Part shown: piece by piece, positions 51,904 through 59,900 of the stretch
How positions within the stretch are numbered: the stretch's first letter is position 1
Layout of the letters: each line of letters starts with the position of its first letter
Source of the DNA: an uncultured Succiniclasticum sp.
Lineage (GTDB): Bacteria > Bacillota > Negativicutes > Acidaminococcales > Acidaminococcaceae
Assembly (NCBI GenBank): GCA_902801365.1
Contig: CADCHY010000006.1
Coordinates: forward strand, 1-64,000
Length of the DNA stretch: 64,000 bases
Reading direction: 5' to 3'
Notes under the pieces: generated by a model
The model's database searches: none
Told to the model about the DNA's origin: nothing
What the model saw: only the letters and a program-made list of their open reading frames with translations
Position numbers and translations under genes: made by a program

Positions 51904-53460
51904 ATGGCACAGTTAATTACCGTAAAGAGCGCGAAAAAAAATATTGAATGTTACGAAAAGGCGGAAGCGGTGGTTCTGTTCCTGTGCAGGGAATGCGCGG
52001 ATCACATTCACATGCTTTCCCTGCCGGAAGAATTATATGATGCCGTTGCCTGGCAGATTAAAACGCAGGGTTACGGTTTCACCGATACAGGAAATATCAC
52101 ATCAGTGCTGCTGAAAACAAAAGCCGGTTTTACCCGCATCCTCTTCGCGGGGATCGGCGCCGGTAAAGCCTGTACCCCGAACCATCTGCGCGTTGCGGCG
52201 GGCAACGCAGTCCGGGAACTGAAGAAAAATAAGATCCGGGAGGCAGTTGCCGCGGCCCCGTTGCTGACAAATCCCAAACGGGGACATTACCTGAAGGCGC
52301 TGGCGGAAGGGTTGCTGCTGGGCAGCTATGCGTTTGATAAGTACAAGAGCAAAAAGGAAAACGGTGAGGCAGCCGGTCCGGAAAGAAATAAAGCTGTAAA
52401 TGACGGGATCCCCGGTGAAACTCCTTACAGCAATGAAAATACTTCTGTAACCGTTTTCAGCGCGATTGAAAACGCCGGCGCGGTCATCAGCGAAGCGGAA
52501 ATTGTCTGTAACGCGATCTGCCGCGCCCGGGACCTTGCCAATGAACCGGGCAATATGATTTACCCGGAGACATTGGCGGCGGAAGCGATGCAGGTTGCGA
52601 AAGAATATGGTCTGGAAGCGGACGTGTTACGCGTTAAGGAAATGCAGGCGCTGGGTATGGGCGCGATTCTTGCGGTAGGAGCAGGCAGTGTCCGGGAGCC
52701 CCGGATGATTACGCTGCAATATGCCAACGGCGGTGACAAACCGTTTATTGCCTTTGTGGGCAAGGGCATTACCTTTGACAGCGGAGGGATCTCCATCAAA
52801 CCTTCTGACGGCATGGGCGAAATGAAGGACGACATGACCGGCGCGGCCGCCGTGCTGGGCGCCATGCAGGCCGTTGCGGCCCTGAAGCTGCCGGTGAATA
52901 TCCTCGGCGTCATGGCCTGCGCGGAAAATATGCCTTCCGGTTCGGCCCAGCGGCCCGGCGATATCATACGGGCGGCCAGCGGCAAAACCATTGAGGTGGA
53001 CAATACCGATGCGGAAGGGCGGCTGGTTCTGGCCGACGCCGTGTGGTATGCCTGCCGCAAAGGCGCGGCGAAAGTGGTTGACATTGCGACACTGACCGGC
53101 GCAGTGATCATTGCGCTGGGTGAACATACTTCGGGTATCGTGAGCAATAACGACGGCCTGGCAGAGGAAATCAAAAAGGCCGGGCACCGCGTGGGCGAGG
53201 GCTGGTGGCAGCTGCCCGTCGTGGAAGAAGCGGAAGAAATGCTCAGGAGCAGCTGCGCGGACATCAAAAACAGCGCAGGGCGTCCGGCGGGTACGATTAC
53301 GGGCGGCGTGTTTATCGGGCAGTTTGTGGATCAGGGAATACCCTGGGCACATCTGGACATCGGCGGAACGTCTACCGCAAAAAAAGCGGAAGGACATCTG
53401 CCGGAAGGCTGCACCGCGTTCGGTACGGCCACGCTGATAGAATACGCGCGTACGCTTTAA
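51904..53460 (+). CDS. pepA: Leucyl aminopeptidase (M17)
   Basis: 518 residues, normal for PepA. Cytosolic di-metal aminopeptidase. Metal and active-site motifs: FVGKGITFDSGGISIKP, MKDDMTGAAAV, and the signature NTDAEGRLVLADA, plus SGSAQRPGDI. An unusually charged, repeat-poor insert lies at about 145-180 between the N-terminal domain and the catalytic domain. RBS GGGGAAGGG just before ATG 51904. Likely cotranscribed with the peptidase upstream, together suggesting peptide recycling. Confidence 0.94.
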   Translation: MAQLITVKSAKKNIECYEKAEAVVLFLCRECADHIHMLSLPEELYDAVAWQIKTQGYGFTDTGNITSVLLKTKAGFTRILFAGIGAGKACTPNHLRVAAGNAVRELKKNKIREAVAAAPLLTNPKRGHYLKALAEGLLLGSYAFDKYKSKKENGEAAGPERNKAVNDGIPGETPYSNENTSVTVFSAIENAGAVISEAEIVCNAICRARDLANEPGNMIYPETLAAEAMQVAKEYGLEADVLRVKEMQALGMGAILAVGAGSVREPRMITLQYANGGDKPFIAFVGKGITFDSGGISIKPSDGMGEMKDDMTGAAAVLGAMQAVAALKLPVNILGVMACAENMPSGSAQRPGDIIRAASGKTIEVDNTDAEGRLVLADAVWYACRKGAAKVVDIATLTGAVIIALGEHTSGIVSNNDGLAEEIKKAGHRVGEGWWQLPVVEEAEEMLRSSCADIKNSAGRPAGTITGGVFIGQFVDQGIPWAHLDIGGTSTAKKAEGHLPEGCTAFGTATLIEYARTL

Positions 53461-53479
53461 ACTGCTGAAGGTAATGATT

Positions 53480-54304
53480 ATGAGGGGATTCGCAGATTTA
53501 CATATCCACAGCTCCAATTCTGACGGCGTGTATCCGCCGCGGGAACTGGCGGCAATGGCAAAGGCGGCCGGCATTACGGCGCTGGCCCTGACGGACCATG
53601 ATACGTTGAAAGGCCTGCCGGAAATGAAAGAAGCGGCCGCTTCTGCCGGCATAGATTTTATTCCCGGTGTAGAATTCAGCGCCCGGTGGGAAAACCGCCA
53701 GGTACATATTCTGGGTTACGGCATCGACGAGCATAATGCCTTGCTGCTGGAACGGCTGGCGGACGTACGTGACGCCCGCAGGAGCCGTCTGGAGAAAATC
53801 ATAAAGCGGCTGCATGAGATGGGAATGGATGTAGATGTTCCGGTTCCGGAAGAAGGGCAGCGCGCCGTGGGGCGTCCCCATATTGCCCGCGCGCTGGTGG
53901 CGCAGGGGTATGTGCGGACGGTGCAGGAAGCATTTGATCTGTACATCGGGGAAGGCAAACCTGCCTACCAGCCCCAGACCAAGATGACGCCCCCGGAGGC
54001 GGTAAAACTGATCCATCAGGCCGGCGGGCTTGCGGTGCAGGCGCACCCCGAAGAGATCGGGGACCGTGAAATGGCATTGCGGCTCCTTGAGGAACTGCCT
54101 TACGACGGGCTGGAAGTGTATCATCCGTCGGCGAAAGAGAAAGACATTGAAGCGTTCTGGCTGCAGATTGCACAGGAGCGCGGTCTTTTGATTGCGGGCG
54201 GGAGCGATTACCACGGAAACGCGGGCCGCTTTCCGGAAAAACTGACGGAATGGCGGGTTCACAGGGAAAATGTACGGGATTTTATAAAAAGGTTTGGTTT
54301 TTAA
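53480..54304 (+). CDS. PHP-domain phosphoesterase (RNase AM / nucleoside bisphosphate phosphatase-like)
   Basis: 274 residues from ATG 53480, where AAGG spacing is better than for ATG 53474. The metal-binding pattern is complete: DLHIHSSNSDG (about 6-16), TDHDTL (about 38-43), GVEFSA, GRPHIARAL, QAHP and GGSDYHG. Homologues include YciV/RNase AM, a 5'-3' exonuclease for short RNAs, and 3',5'-nucleoside bisphosphate phosphatases. The exact substrate cannot be told. It follows pepA by 19 bases and is probably in the same operon. Confidence 0.9.
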   Translation: MRGFADLHIHSSNSDGVYPPRELAAMAKAAGITALALTDHDTLKGLPEMKEAAASAGIDFIPGVEFSARWENRQVHILGYGIDEHNALLLERLADVRDARRSRLEKIIKRLHEMGMDVDVPVPEEGQRAVGRPHIARALVAQGYVRTVQEAFDLYIGEGKPAYQPQTKMTPPEAVKLIHQAGGLAVQAHPEEIGDREMALRLLEELPYDGLEVYHPSAKEKDIEAFWLQIAQERGLLIAGGSDYHGNAGRFPEKLTEWRVHRENVRDFIKRFGF

Positions 54305-54326
54305 TATCAGGTAGCGGAGATTTGCG

Positions 54327-55169
54327 ATGGAAGTTATTGCGTTTGTCGGTCCCAGCGGTTCGGGAAAAAGTCACCGCGCCATCGGGGTGGCGCACCAGCA
54401 TCATTGCGATGCGATTATTGACGACGGTCTGCTGATACAGGGGTCAAAAATTTTAGGCGGGACTTCGGCAAAAAGTGAACAGAACCGGGTGCAGGCGGTA
54501 AAACGCGCCATCTTTTATGAAGACAGCCATGCGTCGGAAGTGCGCGAAGCGCTGGCACGTTCCAGCATACGCCGCATCCTGATTATTGCCACATCGGACC
54601 GCATGATCAGTAAGATCACGGCGCGTCTGGTCCTGCCCGACCCGTTAAAGACAATTTATATTACAGACATTGCTTCCAAACAGGAAATCAAAAAGGCGCA
54701 TGAGTCCAGGCTGCGTTACGGCAAGCACATCGTGCCCGTACCGACGGTGGAATTGAAGCAGCACTTCAGCGGATTTTTTGCCAATCTTCCCTATAATATT
54801 TTTTCCAAAAACAAAAATGAGCGCCGGGAAAGCCGTTCCATCGTGCGGCCGGCTTTCAGCTATTACGGGACGATCTTGATATCCGACTATGTGATTGAGG
54901 ATATCGTCAACCTGATCGTGCAGCGCATGGTGGGCGTGGCGAAGATACATTACATCCATGTGCGCCGCCGCACCGATAATAAAGGCCTGGCCGTCCATGT
55001 GGAAGTTAACCTGTATTACGGTGTGAAGGTGTTCGAAGTGGCCCGTCTGTTACAGCGTAAAATTAAAACAAGGGTAGAATCCATGACGGGGATGCAGGTC
55101 CAGCGCGTAAACATTTCCGTCCGCAGTCTGGAGCTGCAGTCCAAGGCTGTCCGGATGCAGGCGCAATGA
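54327..55169 (+). CDS. P-loop NTPase fused to an Asp23/Gls24-like domain
   Basis: 280 residues. Walker A GPSGSGKSH (8-16) opens a nucleotide-binding domain; IIDDGLLI and RRILIIATSDRM may supply Walker B and switch regions. From about 185 to 270 the sequence (VIEDIVNLIVQRMVGVAKIHYIHVRRR, GLAVHVEVNLYYGVKVFEVARLLQRKI, MTGMQVQRVNISV) matches the Asp23/Gls24 fold seen in alkaline-shock envelope proteins. No signal peptide or membrane helix, so it is cytosolic. Last gene of the run starting at 50482. Function unknown; an ATP-dependent envelope-stress role is inference. Confidence 0.8.
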   Translation: MEVIAFVGPSGSGKSHRAIGVAHQHHCDAIIDDGLLIQGSKILGGTSAKSEQNRVQAVKRAIFYEDSHASEVREALARSSIRRILIIATSDRMISKITARLVLPDPLKTIYITDIASKQEIKKAHESRLRYGKHIVPVPTVELKQHFSGFFANLPYNIFSKNKNERRESRSIVRPAFSYYGTILISDYVIEDIVNLIVQRMVGVAKIHYIHVRRRTDNKGLAVHVEVNLYYGVKVFEVARLLQRKIKTRVESMTGMQVQRVNISVRSLELQSKAVRMQAQ

Positions 55170-55171
55170 GA

Positions 55172-55210
55172 GAAAGTTATATGAAAGCACGGCGTGTTCA
55201 TATAACTTTC
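55172..55210. terminator. Long perfect hairpin after the operon
   Basis: GAAAGTTATATGAA (55172-55185) and TTCATATAACTTTC (55197-55210). There is no real T-run, so it may be a processing or stabilising hairpin rather than a terminator. Confidence 0.5.
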
Positions 55211-55280
55211 AAACTAAATAAAAACGGAGACTGCATTTTGGGAAGGCCTTAAATAGCGCAGGCCGGAGTTTTAAAAAAAA

Positions 55281-55309
55281 TTGACATTTTATGTAAAAAA
55301 TACGATAAT
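55281..55309 (+). promoter_or_regulatory. Promoter of sucCD
   Basis: TTGACA (55281-55286), 17-base spacer, GATAAT (55304-55309). Transcription should start near 55316, about 160 bases before sucC. Confidence 0.8.
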
Positions 55310-55326
55310 AATTATGTAACAAAGCT

Positions 55327-55363
55327 GTCGTACGTAATTGTTCTCGCGTACGGCAATTTTTTT
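55327..55363 (+). promoter_or_regulatory. Terminator-like hairpin in the sucCD leader
   Basis: GTCGTACG (55327-55334) pairs with CGTACGGC (55347-55354, one G-U) and is followed by AA and seven T. It comes about 11 bases after the predicted start, so most transcripts could end here unless attenuation is relieved. Confidence 0.6.
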
Positions 55364-55476
55364 AAAATGTTATATTCTTCCGGCCGTTTCCGAAATTATA
55401 AATTGCTTCCGGGAATGCCGGAGAGGCAGCGAAACGTAACGGAAATGAATACCAAATCTAAAGGAGGGACATCATT

Positions 55477-56676
55477 TTGAAAATTCATGAGTATCAGGCA
55501 AAACAGATCATGAAGATGTACGGCATCAGCGTGCCCAACGGCAGCCCTGCTTTCAGTCCGGAAGAAGCGGCCCGCATCGCCAAAGATTTTGACGCGCCGA
55601 TTGCCGTCGTTAAAGCGCAGATCCACGCAGGCGGCCGCGGAAAGGCGGGCGGCGTGAAGCTGGCTCACAACATTGATGAAGTAAAATATTATGCTTCCCA
55701 GATTCTGGGCAAGGTGCTGGTTACCCACCAGACCGGTCCGGAAGGAAAGATGGTCAACCGCCTTTTAGTGGAAGAAGGCAGTAACATTGAAAAAGAATAT
55801 TATCTGGGCTTTGTTATTGACCGGGAAACTGCGAACGTGGTCATGATGGGCAGCGCAGAAGGCGGCATGGAGATTGAGCAGGTGGCGGCGGAAATGCCGG
55901 ACCGTATCTTCAAGGAATACATCGATCCCACTATCGGGCTGATGCCGTTCCAGACGAAACGGATGGCCTACAATATGAAATTCAAGGATAAGGTCATCGC
56001 CAAAGCGCAGAAATGCATGATGGATCTCTACAACCTGTTTGTGGAAAAAGACTGCACCCTGGCGGAATGCAACCCGCTGGTGGTGACGGTAGACAATAAA
56101 GTGATGGCGCTGGATGCCAAGCTGCAGTTTGACGATGCTGCCATCTACCGTCATCCGGAAATTGAGGCGCTGCGCGACGAAGCGGAAGAAGACCCGAAGG
56201 AAAGAGCGGCGGCCAAGGCATCCCTGTCCTATGTAAATCTGGGCGGCGACGTAGCCTGCATGGTAAACGGCGCGGGCCTGGCTATGGCCACGGTGGACAT
56301 CATCAAATTCTACGGCGGCGAGCCGGCCAACTTCCTGGACGTAGGCGGCGACAGCACGGTAGAAAAGATTGCGGAAGCCTTCCGCATCATGCAGTCTGAT
56401 GATCAGGTCTGCAGCGTGTTTGTAAACATCTTCGGCGGCATCAACAAATGCGATGTGATTGCCGGCGGTATCGTGGAAGCGGCCAAGGTAGTGGGCCTCA
56501 AAGTTCCGGTTATCGCCCGTCTGGACGGCACCAATCATGAAGAGGGCCGCCGCATTTTGAAAGAAGCCAACCTGCCCATGGTTCACGCAGTTCCCAAGAT
56601 GGAAGAGGGAGCAGAGCTGGCAGTGAAGCTGGCAGCGGAACTGAAAGCGAAGAGAGCGGAAGGGAAGGAGGCGTAA
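55477..56676 (+). CDS. sucC: Succinate-CoA ligase (ADP-forming), beta subunit
   Basis: 399 residues with a TTG start at 55477, set by AAAGGAGGG (55460-55468). ATP-grasp N-terminal domain: [45 protein letters not shown] (metal and ATP site). The C-terminal CoA-ligase part has FLDVGG and [15 protein letters not shown]. It forms the ligase with sucD, four bases downstream. In an anaerobe it can make ATP from succinyl-CoA or run in reverse. Confidence 0.95.
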   Translation: MKIHEYQAKQIMKMYGISVPNGSPAFSPEEAARIAKDFDAPIAVVKAQIHAGGRGKAGGVKLAHNIDEVKYYASQILGKVLVTHQTGPEGKMVNRLLVEEGSNIEKEYYLGFVIDRETANVVMMGSAEGGMEIEQVAAEMPDRIFKEYIDPTIGLMPFQTKRMAYNMKFKDKVIAKAQKCMMDLYNLFVEKDCTLAECNPLVVTVDNKVMALDAKLQFDDAAIYRHPEIEALRDEAEEDPKERAAAKASLSYVNLGGDVACMVNGAGLAMATVDIIKFYGGEPANFLDVGGDSTVEKIAEAFRIMQSDDQVCSVFVNIFGGINKCDVIAGGIVEAAKVVGLKVPVIARLDGTNHEEGRRILKEANLPMVHAVPKMEEGAELAVKLAAELKAKRAEGKEA

Positions 56677-56680
56677 AGAG

Positions 56681-57586
56681 ATGGCAGTATTTGTAGGAAA
56701 AGACACGAAACTCATCGTGCAGGGCATCACGGGCCGTCAGGCTACGTTCCATACGAAGATCGCGCTGGAATACGGCACTAACGTGGTAGCCGGCGTAGCT
56801 CCGGGCAAGGCCGGGGAAAAAGTGCTGGGCAAGATTCCCGTATTCAATACCGTAAGTGAAGCCAAGGAAGCTACCGGCGGTAACGCCTCTGTAATTTATG
56901 TTCCGGCCCGTTTCGCGGCGGACGCCATTTGCGAAGCGATTGACGCAGGCCTGGATTTTGTCTGCTGCATCACCGAACATATCCCGGTACAGGATATGGT
57001 AAAAGTCCGCGCATACATGAAAGGGAAGAAGACCCGTGTGCTGGGTCCCAACTGCCCCGGCATTTTAACGGTAGATGAATGCCGTCTGGGTTTGCTGCCG
57101 ACATATATCCATAAGAAAGGTCACGTGGGCGTTATCAGCCGTTCCGGCACCCTGACCTATGAAGCAACTTATCAGCTGACCATGGCAGGCATCGGCCAGA
57201 CTACCGCGGTCGGTCTGGGCGGCGACCCGGTTAAGGGCATGGACTATATTGAAGCGCTGGAAGCTTTTAATAACGATGACGACACGTTAGCCGTAATCAT
57301 GATCGGCGAAATCGGCGGCACGGCGGAAGAAGAAGCTGCAGAGTGGATCAAAGCCAACATGAAGAAACCGGTTATCGGGTTCATCAGCGGCCGTCAGGCG
57401 CCTCCCGGCAAACGCATGGGTCATGCGGGCGCCATCATCAGCGGCGGCAAGGGAACTGCTGACGATAAGATTAAAGCGTTGAACGCGGCAGGCATCGAAG
57501 TGGCGGATACGGTTGCCCATATCGGCGAGACCGCAGTGCGGGTACTGAAGAAAGCAGGCCTGTACGACAAATGCCATACCTGCTAA
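56681..57586 (+). CDS. sucD: Succinate-CoA ligase (ADP-forming), alpha subunit
   Basis: 301 residues. CoA-binding Rossmann domain ([16 protein letters not shown]), [38 protein letters not shown], and the catalytic phospho-histidine in [17 protein letters not shown]. It ends [10 protein letters not shown], an unusual Cys-containing end. AGGAGG within the end of sucC serves as its ribosome site. Confidence 0.96.
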   Translation: MAVFVGKDTKLIVQGITGRQATFHTKIALEYGTNVVAGVAPGKAGEKVLGKIPVFNTVSEAKEATGGNASVIYVPARFAADAICEAIDAGLDFVCCITEHIPVQDMVKVRAYMKGKKTRVLGPNCPGILTVDECRLGLLPTYIHKKGHVGVISRSGTLTYEATYQLTMAGIGQTTAVGLGGDPVKGMDYIEALEAFNNDDDTLAVIMIGEIGGTAEEEAAEWIKANMKKPVIGFISGRQAPPGKRMGHAGAIISGGKGTADDKIKALNAAGIEVADTVAHIGETAVRVLKKAGLYDKCHTC

Positions 57587-57597
57587 AATAAAAAAAG

Positions 57598-57635
57598 AAG
57601 GCAGAACTTTCTTTACAGAGGGTTCTGCCTTTTTG
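57598..57635. terminator. Bidirectional terminator
   Basis: AAGGCAGAAC (57598-57607) and GTTCTGCCTT (57622-57631) flanked by an A-rich and a T-rich run. It lies between convergent sucD and the 57703 gene. Confidence 0.88.
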
Positions 57636-57702
57636 TCAGGTAATACGCAATGAATTTTCCGCTGTTACTTAGCGAAGTTGTTTTTTCCGTGTTATCCGGT
57701 TT

Positions 57703-58047
57703 TTATTCCTCTTCCTGCGCAAAGTAGAAAGCGGGAGAGGGATAGTAAAACTCACAGTGGTTGAACGAGGTGGTTTCCGTCGTAAATTTTGACAATACGG
57801 CACGGGAAACGCCTTCTTCAAAATCGATGACGTTGTTTTTGTTGATGTTGGCATCTTCTACGATTACCAGCAGATACGGATCTGCAACCGGAGCGCTTTC
57901 CGGGAGCTGGCTGCGGTCCAGAGGGAGGCCGGGGACGATCAGCAGCTGACCGGCGTCTTCCCCGTTGGCGTCCTGCAGGCGGGCGCGGAAAAAGTTGTTG
58001 TAGAGGGTACGGGCTAACCGCAATTTGTAAACAGGTGCATTGTTCAT
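57703..58047 (-). CDS. Small protein of unknown function
   Basis: 114 residues, no signal peptide or membrane segment. The centre (VADPYLLVIVEDANINKNNVIDFEEGVSRAVLSKF) is acidic and could be an alpha/beta core; the end is Tyr/Phe/Glu-rich (FYYPSPAFYFAQEEE). A good ribosome site (AAAGGAAG) precedes ATG 58047 on the minus strand, and a terminator follows. It diverges from the TAXI transporter gene. Family not recognised; I suggest no function. Confidence 0.7.
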   Translation of the reverse strand: MNNAPVYKLRLARTLYNNFFRARLQDANGEDAGQLLIVPGLPLDRSQLPESAPVADPYLLVIVEDANINKNNVIDFEEGVSRAVLSKFTTETTSFNHCEFYYPSPAFYFAQEEE

Positions 58048-58196
58048 AATGTTACACTTCCTTTAATTGATTTTGTCGTCACATATTTTAACACAAACTT
58101 TTTTAATGGGAAAGAGTGAATTAAAAGATTTTGTATACAATATTCTTTAAAAAAATAATTTTGTATAAGCAGGAATTTTAAAAGAAACAGAGAACT

Positions 58197-58202
58197 TATA
58201 AT
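58197..58202 (+). promoter_or_regulatory. Likely -10 of the TAXI-TRAP operon
   Basis: TATAAT with only an AT-rich, poor -35 upstream. RBS AAAGGGAGGG follows at 58249-58258. Confidence 0.4.
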
Positions 58203-58267
58203 CAAATGCGAATTTAATTAGCATTAGTATGTATTTTTTGCTGTAAGCGAAAGGGAGGGATTTTTCT

Positions 58268-59251
58268 ATGAAAAAGTTTTTGGCGTTCCTGATGGCCTTT
58301 GCGGTTATTGGTTCCGTACTGGCTGGCTGCGGTGGCGGAGACAAGAAAAAAGAAGCTCCGAAACCGGCTGCTGACGGTGGCAAAAAATTCATTAACATTG
58401 CTACCGGCGGTACTGCGGGTACCTATTATCCGTTAGGCGGCGCGCTGGCTGACATCCTGAACAAAAATCTGAAAGGCGCGAATGCTTCCGCTCAGTCCAC
58501 CGGCGCTTCTGTTGCCAACGTAAACCTGTTGAAGGAAGGCAAAGTTGACATTGCGTTCATCCAGAACGATATTGCTTACTATGCCGCAACCGGAACAGAA
58601 ATGTTCAAAGACAAAAAAGTTGAATCTCTGAAAGGCCTGGCTACCCTGTATCCGGAAACCGTTCAGATCGTTACCACCAAAAAGACCGGCATCAAAACCG
58701 TTGCTGACCTGAAAGGCAAGAGAGTTGCCGTAGGCGCTGCTGGCTCCGGTACCGAAGCAAATGCCCGTCAGATCCTGAATATTGCAGGTATCACCTATAA
58801 AGACATCAAACCCCAGTACCTGTCCTTCGGCGAAGCTGCTTCCGCTCTGAAAGACGGCAACGTTGACGCAGGTTTCGTAGTAGCCGGTTTCCCGACTGCT
58901 GCTATCCAGGACCTGGCAACCCAGCATGAAGTTGTAATGGTAAGCGTAGGCGCTGACATTGCTGACAAGCTGATTGCCAAATATCCGTACTACACCAAAG
59001 TTACCATTCCGGCCAAGACCTACAACAAGGTTGAAACCGATACTGCTGCAGTTGCTGTAAAATGCATGCTGGCTGTTACCGATAAGATGGATGCCGATAC
59101 CGGTTACGCTGTAGTAAAAGCATTGTATGGCAACCTGGACCGTATGAAAGCTGCTCATAACGTATCCAAGAACATCACCAAAGAAACCGGTAAAGATGGT
59201 ATGTCCATTAAACTGAATGCCGGCGCTGAAAAATTCTTCAACGAGAAGTAA
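58268..59251 (+). CDS. TAXI-family TRAP transporter substrate-binding lipoprotein
   Basis: 327 residues. Lipoprotein signal with lipobox LAGC (Cys21), then a Lys/Pro linker and the TAXI core: INIATGGTAGTYYPLGGALADILN, QSTGASVANVNLL, DIAFIQNDIAYYA, KRVAVGAAGSGTEANARQIL. TAXI proteins bind dicarboxylates, glutamate or related acids outside the inner membrane and feed a TRAP permease. Strong RBS (AAAGGGAGGG). First gene of a three-gene unit; the substrate is unknown, though glutamate or succinate-type acids would suit this organism. Confidence 0.93.
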   Translation: MKKFLAFLMAFAVIGSVLAGCGGGDKKKEAPKPAADGGKKFINIATGGTAGTYYPLGGALADILNKNLKGANASAQSTGASVANVNLLKEGKVDIAFIQNDIAYYAATGTEMFKDKKVESLKGLATLYPETVQIVTTKKTGIKTVADLKGKRVAVGAAGSGTEANARQILNIAGITYKDIKPQYLSFGEAASALKDGNVDAGFVVAGFPTAAIQDLATQHEVVMVSVGADIADKLIAKYPYYTKVTIPAKTYNKVETDTAAVAVKCMLAVTDKMDADTGYAVVKALYGNLDRMKAAHNVSKNITKETGKDGMSIKLNAGAEKFFNEK

Positions 59252-59257
59252 TTTTTG

Positions 59258-59803
59258 ATGGATCACACAAGTACAGACCGGACTCCGGCGTCCACCGGGG
59301 CCCGGTCTTTTTTCAAACATCCTGCGTTTGTATTACTGCTGGCGGTTGGAGCAGCGCTGGCTGCCTGGTATGGAAACCGGCTGCTGGTGGTGCTGCTGCC
59401 TGAAAATAATCTCCCGGTTCACTGTTTTGCTGTGGATAAGGGTGGGGAATGGAGTTATCATTATAAGCATTCCGTCCAGCAGACTCCCGTGGATGAATAT
59501 TTCCGGGTTAACGGCGCGGATGATATGACCATGACCCATACGACCTATGAGTCATTAGGCGTGGGGCTTCCTTATGATCCTTCGGAAGGAACGTTTACCA
59601 GCCTGAAGAAAGACGGTAAGTTCGATCTGGAAATGAACCGGCCTTATAAATCTTTAAAGTTCCGGACTGCCGTACAGGCGATGCCCAAGATCATCCATAA
59701 GGACGTAATCTATGACTTATGTCCGCTGTACGGGCAGGGAACCCTGGTAGAAGTTAAAGTTATGAAGCGGTATCAGTATTGGCTGCTGTCGCTGACGAAA
59801 TAA
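59258..59803 (+). CDS. DUF1850 protein of the TAXI-TRAP operon
   Basis: 181 residues from ATG 59258. One N-terminal membrane helix (about 26-45: FVLLLAVGAALAAWYGNRLL) with the rest outside the cytoplasm. The core (VHCFAVDKGGEWSYHYKHSVQQTPVDEYFRV...LKFRTAV) is the DUF1850 pattern, whose genes typically sit between a TAXI binding protein and its permease, exactly as here. Its function is not known. No clear ribosome site, so translation is probably coupled to the upstream gene. Confidence 0.85.
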   Translation: MDHTSTDRTPASTGARSFFKHPAFVLLLAVGAALAAWYGNRLLVVLLPENNLPVHCFAVDKGGEWSYHYKHSVQQTPVDEYFRVNGADDMTMTHTTYESLGVGLPYDPSEGTFTSLKKDGKFDLEMNRPYKSLKFRTAVQAMPKIIHKDVIYDLCPLYGQGTLVEVKVMKRYQYWLLSLTK

Positions 59804-59900
59804 CGTAAAATATGCAGTGAACTGATTCTGAAATTTCTTTTGGAAAAGTTGTAAATCCTGTTTTGATTCCCAATAATTTTTAGAGAAGGCGGTGAGGCCT

